From Deltaproteobacteria bacterium (GTDB lineage Bacteria > Desulfobacterota > Binatia > Bin18): 32,627 nucleotides of DNA. Positions 27,859 to 32,627 of this stretch are shown here, one piece after another. Position numbers and translations under genes: made by a program. Below the pieces are notes generated by a model, which searched no databases, was not told where the DNA came from, and worked only from the letters and a program-made list of their open reading frames with translations. The first letter of the stretch is position 1, and each line of letters starts with the position of its first letter. The stretch lies in assembly GCA_016874775.1 (NCBI GenBank), contig VGTJ01000049.1, forward strand, positions 1-32,627, read 5' to 3'.

Positions 27859-29091
27859 ATGGCGAAAGAAAACTCTCTCATTGTGAGTCTTGACGTTGGC
27901 ACCTATAAGACGGCTGTGGTTGTGGCGGAAGCGACGCCAGAAGGCATTGAAGTGTTAGGGGTTGGGACCGCGTTATCCCAGGGGGGGCTTCGGAAGGGGC
28001 AAGTCATTAATGTCGAAGCAACCGTACAAGCGATCCGTAAGGCTGTGGAAGAAGCGCAACTGGGATCGAGTAGTGAGATTCACAATGTCTGTGCGGCGAT
28101 CTCTGGTGCACATATTGCCGGGGTGACGAGTCAAGGGATGATCGTCGTCAAAGATCGGGAAGTCTCTCCCGAAGATGTCGCGCGCGTGATTGAAGTTGCG
28201 CGCACGGTCGCGTTGCCGGCTGAGTGCGAGATTCTTCACGTTGTTCCGCAAGAGTTCTTTGTCGATGGGCAGGATCGTGGACATGAACCAGTGGGAACCT
28301 CTGGGGTTCGCCTTGAGGCCAACGTCCATCTTGTGACGGTGGCAAGCAGTGCCCTCGAAAGCCTGGCACGCTGCTGCGAACGATCTGGGCTCCACGTCAA
28401 TAGCATTCACTTTGGTGGCCTTGCCGCGGCTGAAGCTGTGGTCACGCCTGAAGAAAAAGAACTTGGGGTTGCGCTCATTGATATTGGCAGTGGCACGACC
28501 AGTATCGTGGTATTTCATCGTGGGGCGGTGACCCATACGGCGGTGCTCCCCGTTGGTGGTTCTAACATGACCAAAGACCTTGCTGTGGGCCTGCGAATTC
28601 CCGAAGCCGAGGCTGAAAAAATTAAGCAGCGGCATGGCTGTGCACTCGGAGATATGATAACTCCCGGTGAAATGATTGAGATGCCGAAGGTGGGGGGGCG
28701 CGATCCTTCGCCGATGCCACGGCGGAAACTCAGTGAAATTATCGAACCACGTGCCGAGGAAATCTTCTCGTTAGTGAAAGAGCAGTGTGAGGAGAACGGC
28801 TTGTTAGGGAGACTGAATGCTGGGGTCGTGTTGACTGGAGGGGGAGCGATCATGGAGGGAATGACCGAGCTCGCCGAGCGGGTGTTTCGCTCGCCGGTGC
28901 GGCGCGGCCAGCCACGATTCCTTGGCAATACTGTCGATGCTGTCAACGGACCAATGTATGCCACTGGGGTAGGGTTAGTGTTGCGTGAACTCCAGCAGCA
29001 TCGGAGTAACGGCGTAGTCCGAAATGGGACTGGGCATGGGTGGCAGCGCGTACGCGAGCGAGTTGCCGAATGGTTTCGGGATTTTTTCTAA
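27859..29091 (+). CDS. ftsA: Cell division protein FtsA
   Basis: The 410-residue actin-like ATPase tethers FtsZ to the membrane. Seen: [18 protein letters not shown] (phosphate 1), [16 protein letters not shown] in the 1C domain, [18 protein letters not shown] (phosphate 2), [18 protein letters not shown] (adenosine loop), and a C-terminal amphipathic helix [16 protein letters not shown], the membrane-targeting end. AAAGGAAG lies six bases before the ATG, ten nt after ftsQ. Confidence 0.96.
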   Translation: MAKENSLIVSLDVGTYKTAVVVAEATPEGIEVLGVGTALSQGGLRKGQVINVEATVQAIRKAVEEAQLGSSSEIHNVCAAISGAHIAGVTSQGMIVVKDREVSPEDVARVIEVARTVALPAECEILHVVPQEFFVDGQDRGHEPVGTSGVRLEANVHLVTVASSALESLARCCERSGLHVNSIHFGGLAAAEAVVTPEEKELGVALIDIGSGTTSIVVFHRGAVTHTAVLPVGGSNMTKDLAVGLRIPEAEAEKIKQRHGCALGDMITPGEMIEMPKVGGRDPSPMPRRKLSEIIEPRAEEIFSLVKEQCEENGLLGRLNAGVVLTGGGAIMEGMTELAERVFRSPVRRGQPRFLGNTVDAVNGPMYATGVGLVLRELQQHRSNGVVRNGTGHGWQRVRERVAEWFRDFF

Positions 29092-29104
29092 CATCGTAAC
29101 TGGA

Positions 29105-29120
29105 CCTTCCACCGGGAAGG
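29105..29120 (+). other. Small hairpin between ftsA and ftsZ
   Basis: ccttcc (29105-29110) and ggaagg (29115-29120) form a perfect six-pair stem with a four-base loop, in the 55-nt space before ftsZ. It lies 11 bases before the strong ftsZ ribosome site. It could act as an RNA processing or stability element that lets ftsZ be made at a higher level than ftsA; this role is only inferred. Confidence 0.4.
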
Positions 29121-29146
29121 CACATAACGACAGGAGGAGGTGTGAG

Positions 29147-30364
29147 ATGATCGAATTTGTTGAGCAGAATGGCAATAAGGCCCAGATTCGTATCGTTGGT
29201 GTTGGCGGTGCTGGTGGCAATGCGGTGAACACGATGATTACCGCGGGGCTTTCGGGTGTTGATTTCATTGTTGCGAATACTGATGCGCAGGCTCTGCGAG
29301 TGAATCTTGCTCCGACCAAGGTACAACTTGGTGGTGAACTGACGAAAGGGTTAGGAGCCGGAGCGAACCCCGAGATTGGTCGCCGCGCGACGATCGAAAC
29401 GGAAGCTGATATACGCGCACTCCTCACCGGTGCGGATATGGTGTTTGTCACTGGTGGTATGGGTGGCGGAACGGGAACGGGTGGCGCACCAGTTGTTGCC
29501 CGTATCGCGAAAGAGTTGGGAGCACTCACTGTAGGTGTGGTCTCCAAACCGTTCCTCTTTGAAGGCAAGAAGCGTATGCGCCAAGCAGAAGAGGGGCTAC
29601 GAGAGCTGAAGGCAAATGTCGACACTCTGATTTCGATCCCCAATCAACGCCTCCTTGCCGTTGCCAGTCGTAGCCAGCCTTTGCTGGAAGCCTTCCGGAA
29701 AGCAGACGAAGTGTTATTACAAGCCGTCCGCGGCATCTCTGATCTGATCACGGTTCATGGATTGATCAACTTAGACTTCGCCGATGTGCGTACCATCATG
29801 TCAGAAATGGGCATGGCGATTATGGGAGCTGCATTCGCTAACGGCGAGAACCGTGCTGAAGAGGCAGCCCGACGAGCAATTGCCAGCCCATTGTTGGAAG
29901 ACATCTCCATCCGCGGGGCAAAAGGGGTACTGATCAACATCACTGGTGGTGCTGACCTCACCTTGCATGAAGTGAATGAAGCTGCGACGCTCATTCAAGA
30001 AGAGGCCGACGAGGAAGCCAACATTATCTTTGGCGCAGTGATTGATGAGTCGCTCGGTGATGAATTGCGGATTACCGTAATTGCTACCGGATTTGGCGAA
30101 GCAGCAGTGTTGCAAACGCCAACCGCAGGGAAACCTTCACTGAGTGCGCTGCGTGGCGGCGTTGGCGTCCGTGGTCAACAACCGAGTGTTCCTAGTAGCC
30201 GTCGTGTCGTGCATATGGGAACAATTGTTGATGATCTTGATGTCCCGACTTGGCAGCGAAAACGACAAGCCGAGAGCGCATCTACTCCGGCAAACACCCC
30301 TCCTACCGTAGATCCTGAAGATAAGTACGACACCCCCGCCTTCTTGCGAAAACAAGCAAACTAA
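29147..30364 (+). CDS. ftsZ: Cell division GTPase FtsZ
   Basis: The 405-residue tubulin homologue forms the Z ring. It has [17 protein letters not shown], the tubulin signature GGGTGTG (106-112), and the T7 loop N208-LDFADV with the catalytic D210. After the core (to about 318) a variable linker leads to the C-terminal peptide [13 protein letters not shown] (393-405) that binds FtsA. A second, looser copy, [13 protein letters not shown], lies at 362-374. The ATG at 29147 follows AGGAGGAGG; a frame open from 29024 lies in ftsA and is not used. Confidence 0.97.
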   Translation: MIEFVEQNGNKAQIRIVGVGGAGGNAVNTMITAGLSGVDFIVANTDAQALRVNLAPTKVQLGGELTKGLGAGANPEIGRRATIETEADIRALLTGADMVFVTGGMGGGTGTGGAPVVARIAKELGALTVGVVSKPFLFEGKKRMRQAEEGLRELKANVDTLISIPNQRLLAVASRSQPLLEAFRKADEVLLQAVRGISDLITVHGLINLDFADVRTIMSEMGMAIMGAAFANGENRAEEAARRAIASPLLEDISIRGAKGVLINITGGADLTLHEVNEAATLIQEEADEEANIIFGAVIDESLGDELRITVIATGFGEAAVLQTPTAGKPSLSALRGGVGVRGQQPSVPSSRRVVHMGTIVDDLDVPTWQRKRQAESASTPANTPPTVDPEDKYDTPAFLRKQAN

Positions 30365-30374
30365 TTGTTTGTTC

Positions 30375-30417
30375 AAGGTCATACCGAGGCGCCAGAACGA
30401 CGCCTCGGTATGACCTT
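30375..30417 (+). terminator. Perfect 17-bp hairpin ending the dcw operon
   Basis: aaggtcataccgaggcg (30375-30391) and its exact complement (30401-30417) surround a nine-base loop, eleven bases after the ftsZ stop. The tail is cttctttccactcc, only moderately T-rich, so it is a strong stem with a weak U-run. The sequence also resembles the cattcggagc dispersed repeat at 5020-5096, so it may be a repeat used as terminator. Confidence 0.75.
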
Positions 30418-30454
30418 CTTTCCACTCCCTCCGTAGCAAGGGCAACACTTTGCG

Positions 30455-30505
30455 CACGCCTTCCAGTGGAATACTCCTCAGCCCTGGTCTTACTGGAACG
30501 GCGTG
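30455..30505. repeat. Inverted repeat just beyond the integrase gene
   Basis: cacgccttccagt (30455-30467) pairs with actggaacggcgtg (30492-30505) over 13 positions, with one bulged base and a 24-nt loop. It lies 5-55 bases past the 3' end of intI, so on the minus strand it may end intI transcription. It has no clear U-run, and no RYYYAAC/GTTRRRY boxes that would make it an attC site. Confidence 0.55.
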
Positions 30506-30509
30506 GAGA

Positions 30510-31502
30510 TCACACGCTGAGATCATCTAACGGGCTTGGTACCCCCTGGCCTCCCTGCTGAAGAACGTGCGTATAGATCATAGTGGTCGCGACGTCGTTG
30601 TGGCCAAGTAATTGCTGAATCGTGCGAATATCCGTGCCACGGTGCAGCAAATGTGTCGCGAAAGAATGACGAAAAGTATGAGCACTAATTTGCTTTGTAA
30701 GGCCGGCACGGTGTACCGCTACCTTGATCGCCTTGTTAATGACACTAGGGTCTACATGATGGCGACGTGTGACCCCAGAGCGTGGGTCAACCGAGAGACT
30801 ACGAGCAGGAAAGACATATTGCCACCCCCACTCCTTGGCCAAAGCAGGATACTTCCGTGCTAATGCATGTGGAAGATGTACCTCGCCATAGCCACGCGCC
30901 AAATCTTGTTGGTGCAATGTTTCGACTCCAGCCAGGTGGTTTTGCAGTAGTGGAGCCAAGATCACGGGAAAAGTAGTAAACCGATCCTTATTCCCCTTGC
31001 CTGCGCGCACGGTCAGTTGTTTCATGTGATAGTCGATATCTTTGACCCGGAGTCGGACCGCTTCGATGATTCTTAGTCCGCTGCCATACAGGAGCTTGGC
31101 AACAAGTTGAGCGGTCCCATCCATGAGCGAGAGCACGGCGGCAACCTCCTCGCGGGTCATGACCACGGGGACGTTGATCTTACTGGGAGCGCGGACGGCG
31201 TCAATGTTGCCTTGCGGCGCTTGGTCGAGGACCCGCTTATAGAGGAACAGCAGGGCATTCATCGCTTGATTCTGCGTTGCGGGTGCGACGTTCCCGTGCA
31301 CAGCGAGGTCCGTGAGAAACGCCTCAATCTTCGGTTCAGCAGGAAACAGATCCTGGCGCGAGCGCATGGCGTGAAACCGGATAAAACGGACGATCCACTT
31401 CACATATACGTGTTCGGTATGAATAGAATAATGGTGGAGCCGGAGGACGGTGCGGACTTCGTCCAAGAGTTTTGGTTGTTGACTTCGAGTGACATCAGGC
31501 AT
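30510..31502 (-). CDS. intI: Integron integrase (IntI-type tyrosine recombinase)
   Basis: The 330-residue protein is a tyrosine recombinase with all catalytic residues: R144 (GSGLRIIEAVRL), K169 (GKGNKDR), H275-xx-R278 (HTFRHSF), H301 (LLGHNDV) and nucleophile Y310 (MIYTHV). Between K169 and H275 it carries ALARKYPALAKEWGWQYVFPA (213-233), the extra patch found in integron integrases and not in XerC/D, used to grip the folded single-stranded attC. The frame is intact. The gene points away from the attI region and cassette, the standard integron layout. AGGGG lies nine bases before the ATG at 31502. It is not a class 1-3 integrase by eye, so probably chromosomal. Confidence 0.93.
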   Translation of the reverse strand: MPDVTRSQQPKLLDEVRTVLRLHHYSIHTEHVYVKWIVRFIRFHAMRSRQDLFPAEPKIEAFLTDLAVHGNVAPATQNQAMNALLFLYKRVLDQAPQGNIDAVRAPSKINVPVVMTREEVAAVLSLMDGTAQLVAKLLYGSGLRIIEAVRLRVKDIDYHMKQLTVRAGKGNKDRFTTFPVILAPLLQNHLAGVETLHQQDLARGYGEVHLPHALARKYPALAKEWGWQYVFPARSLSVDPRSGVTRRHHVDPSVINKAIKVAVHRAGLTKQISAHTFRHSFATHLLHRGTDIRTIQQLLGHNDVATTMIYTHVLQQGGQGVPSPLDDLSV

Positions 31503-31544
31503 ATCAGACCCCTATGAGGTTGTAGTGACTGCGGATAACAGGTG

Positions 31545-31619
31545 CAGGGCAAAACCGCCTGAAAACCCGGCTAATATGGCATTATCAGGGCAAAATGACA
31601 AGTTAATCAATGGTTAGGT
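31545..31619 (+). other. Integron attI region and cassette junction
   Basis: The 5' side of intI holds a direct repeat cagggcaaaa at 31545-31554 and 31586-31595, like the accessory IntI-binding repeats of known attI sites. The recombination core GTTAGGT is at 31613-31619; cleavage between G and T places the first cassette at 31614. The core matches GTTRRRY exactly and is the perfect complement of the ACCTAAC box of the attC at 32407. attI sequences vary greatly, so the left limit is uncertain. Confidence 0.72.
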
Positions 31620-31668
31620 GGTTGCGGGTCTCGTCGTAAGGCAAACAAGAACGAAGAGGGGATAAAAA

Positions 31669-31968
31669 ATGGATAATGTTGATCGCACCTTAATCGATGC
31701 GGGAGTCAACGCCGCCAAGCAGCGTGCGCAGCAGGACTTTGCCGGTGGGCCCCCTGAGTTGCCACCAACATTTATTGAGGCTGCAGAACGCATCCTCAAA
31801 CAGTGGCCACATGATTTGAGTCCTCGCTTTATCAAGCTTGTCGTTGAGTTAGGAGCTATAGCCGCAATGGCCAGGATTAAGTATCAACATCCTCCCCTGA
31901 CAGATGATGAGTCTTTCGCTTTTCTCGGTCACTGTGCTTCATTCTTCAACAGTTTCAAGCATAGATAG
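31669..31968 (+). CDS. Cassette protein 1, hypothetical, 99 residues
   Basis: The gene starts with ATG eight bases after AGAGGGG, a strong ribosome site. The protein is soluble and looks mostly helical: an N-terminal helix (DRTLIDAGVNAAKQRAQQDF), a proline-rich turn (GGPPELPPTF), a second helix (IEAAERILKQWP), a helix with KLVVELGAIAAMARIKY, and a short C-terminal FAFLGHCASFFNSFKHR. No signal peptide or known motif was recognised. It lies 13 nt before the membrane-protein gene 31982-32401 and probably works with it. Function unknown. Confidence 0.75.
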   Translation: MDNVDRTLIDAGVNAAKQRAQQDFAGGPPELPPTFIEAAERILKQWPHDLSPRFIKLVVELGAIAAMARIKYQHPPLTDDESFAFLGHCASFFNSFKHR

Positions 31969-31981
31969 AGGTTCTTCCTAT

Positions 31982-32401
31982 ATGAGCGCTGGTCGGTCTG
32001 ACACGTTTCGTGACCGCCTTGATCAGTATCAGCGGCGACAGAAGCTTACGATATGGGTTGCCGCGGCGTTAGGTGGAATGGTCGTAATCATTGGCTCTGA
32101 TACTGTGAACGATATGATAAAGGATGTACCCCAAGTGCTCCTCTCCTTGATACTTACGCTGGTCCCGATTACTGGCCTAGCAATAGGACTCACACGAGTA
32201 AAGTTCGAGTGGCGTGAAACACGCCTTCGTAGACTTATAGAAGCAAACGACGTTAAACTCGACAGTGCCATTCCCGCAAATGAGGAATTCGAGTGGCCAC
32301 AAGACGCTGAAAACTGGTGGACGGTTTCCCTTCTAGGTGTTCTTTTCATAGGTATCCTCTTCCTTGTGGCAATTTGGTGGAACGTAGTGAAGCAACTGTG
32401 A
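31982..32401 (+). CDS. Cassette protein 2, hypothetical membrane protein, 139 residues
   Basis: From the ATG at 31982 (AGAGG nine to ten bases upstream) the protein has a charged N-terminus (RSDTFRDRLDQYQRRQK), a hydrophobic helix at about 23-38, a second at 51-70, a charged 75-residue middle with FEWRETRLRRLIEAND, and a third helix at 114-132 (VSLLGVLFIGILFLVAIWW). Three membrane segments are thus likely. The frame is open farther up to 31904, but that overlaps the 99-residue gene. No family was recognised. Small membrane proteins paired with a soluble partner occur in toxin-antitoxin and phage-defence units, but nothing here proves such a role. Confidence 0.75.
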   Translation: MSAGRSDTFRDRLDQYQRRQKLTIWVAAALGGMVVIIGSDTVNDMIKDVPQVLLSLILTLVPITGLAIGLTRVKFEWRETRLRRLIEANDVKLDSAIPANEEFEWPQDAENWWTVSLLGVLFIGILFLVAIWWNVVKQL

Positions 32402-32406
32402 CTGAC

Positions 32407-32505
32407 ACCTAACTTCACGCGCCACCGCATCGCGGCCCTGTGGCGTGAAGGGATGAATCTGAAAGGCCGCGGTCGGGCCGCTCGCGGTGCGCTCGGGCGT
32501 TTAGG
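32407..32505 (+). other. attC recombination site of cassette 1
   Basis: R'' box ACCTAAC at 32407-32413; five-base spacer; L'' side gcgc-c-accgc (32419-32428) pairing with gcggt-gcgc (32484-32492), leaving one extra unpaired C, as attC sites have; a further pair cggcc/ggccg (32433-32437, 32476-32480); then a ~38-nt variable loop region. The right core begins with G32499 and continues TTTAGG, which belongs to the next element. Total length about 99 bases, within the normal range. Confidence 0.75.
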
Positions 32506-32529
32506 CATGGGCAAGAATTAAGTTACCGA

Positions 32530-32627
32530 TTAAGAGCGAGGAAGAAGCGTATAGTTCCAATCGCCATGAAACTTACCGGGTTTGATATTGAGCGCTTGAA
32601 ACTCATCGTCGGAGACCTGTAGGCCTT
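32530..32627 (-). CDS. Transposase C-terminus, ISAzo13-like (runs out of window)
   Basis: On the minus strand a frame is open from the window edge to TAA at 32530-32532. Its 31 complete codons include VSDDEFQALNI, then KFHGDWNYTLLPRS at the end. I recognise a HGDWNYT close to the C-terminus, preceded by a D/E-rich helix, from ISAzo13-family (DDE) transposases. The catalytic residues lie outside the window. If right, an insertion sequence sits immediately behind the attC of cassette 1, opposite in direction; its end may be near 32500-32525 (ggcatgggcaagaattaagtt). Confidence 0.6.
   Translation of the reverse strand, partial: GLQVSDDEFQALNIKPGKFHGDWNYTLLPRS

Larger units (their letters stand above)
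31614..32499 (+). mobile_element. Integron gene cassette 1 (two genes plus attC)
   Basis: The 886-bp unit runs from TTAGGT at 31614 to the G at 32499. When excised, that last G would join TTAGGT to form GTTAGGT, exactly complementary to ACCTAAC at the left end of its attC. This internal agreement strongly supports a real cassette. It holds two same-strand genes (31669-31968 and 31982-32401), each with its own ribosome site; most cassettes carry only one. No promoter is obvious in its 55-base leader, so it may be read from a promoter inside intI or attI. Confidence 0.8.

Noticed and set aside
27973-28635. 220-codon minus-strand frame
   Set aside because: Entirely antisense to ftsA, with no family signal.
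28975-29643. 222-codon minus-strand frame
   Set aside because: Antisense to ftsA and ftsZ; the product is compositionally biased (A, P, S, V) and matches no family.
32029-32514. 161-codon minus-strand frame across the cassette
   Set aside because: It lies antisense to the membrane-protein gene and runs through the attC; its product is arginine- and proline-rich low complexity with no ribosome site, typical of a shadow frame.
32402-32520. 39 open codons in frame after the stop of cassette gene 2
   Set aside because: The stretch coincides with the folded attC site and has no start with a ribosome site; the openness is best explained by its high G+C content.
32566-32622. 18-codon plus-strand frame near the window end
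   Set aside because: It is antisense to the transposase C-terminus, which has recognisable family sequence.

Overview
The window (32.6 kb, roughly mid-50s percent G+C by eye) looks like chromosomal DNA from an uncultured Gram-negative bacterium of the broad 'deltaproteobacterial' type (Desulfobacterota, Binatota or Tectomicrobia-like). This placement is inferred from three things: a long meso-diaminopimelate-type dcw cluster with a PASTA-bearing FtsI, a catabolic cluster of acyl-CoA dehydrogenases, an amidohydrolase and a luciferase-like oxidoreductase, and many short dispersed intergenic repeats. No rRNA or tRNA gene was seen, so the taxonomy is not fixed.

Layout. (1) 1-258: the 3' end of a peroxiredoxin-like gene with an odd tail. 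(2) 301-6948, minus strand: two acyl-CoA dehydrogenases that look like catalytic and non-catalytic partners, an amidohydrolase, a small ABM-like protein, a lipoprotein, a formamidase/acetamidase-family protein and an F420/FMN luciferase-like oxidoreductase, separated by palindromic dispersed repeats. (3) 7095-8868, plus strand: a histidine phosphatase and a YbhN-type membrane protein, followed by REP-like hairpins. (4) 9106-13161, minus strand: class V aminotransferase, serA and purA, a tight biosynthetic operon. (5) 13330-30417, plus strand: a complete promoter-to-terminator dcw operon: a sigma70-like promoter, three TGGGT boxes for MraZ, then mraZ-rsmH-ftsL-ftsI-murE-mraY-murD-ftsW-murG-murC-murB-ddl-ftsQ-ftsA-ftsZ and a perfect 17-bp hairpin. 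murF is missing from its usual place between murE and mraY. (6) 30455-32627: a chromosomal integron. It has intI on the minus strand, an attI region, and one cassette of 886 bp (31614-32499) that carries two unknown genes and ends in an attC site. At the window edge is the C-terminal end of an ISAzo13-like transposase on the minus strand.

How the genes work together. The dcw operon makes the UDP-MurNAc-pentapeptide precursor (murB, murC, murD, murE, ddl; murF must come from elsewhere), lipid I and lipid II (mraY, murG), and the septal polymerisation machine (ftsW, ftsI, ftsL, ftsQ, ftsA, ftsZ). Many joints are 4-11 nt overlaps with GTG or ATG starts, which suggests translational coupling. The integron sits directly behind this housekeeping operon.

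Best candidates for something new: the two-gene integron cassette (a 99-residue soluble protein and a 139-residue three-helix membrane protein); a 24-bp tandem repeat translated into the N-terminus of MurC whose first two units differ only at synonymous positions; a second, degenerate FtsZ C-terminal peptide; and the loss of murF from an otherwise canonical cluster.
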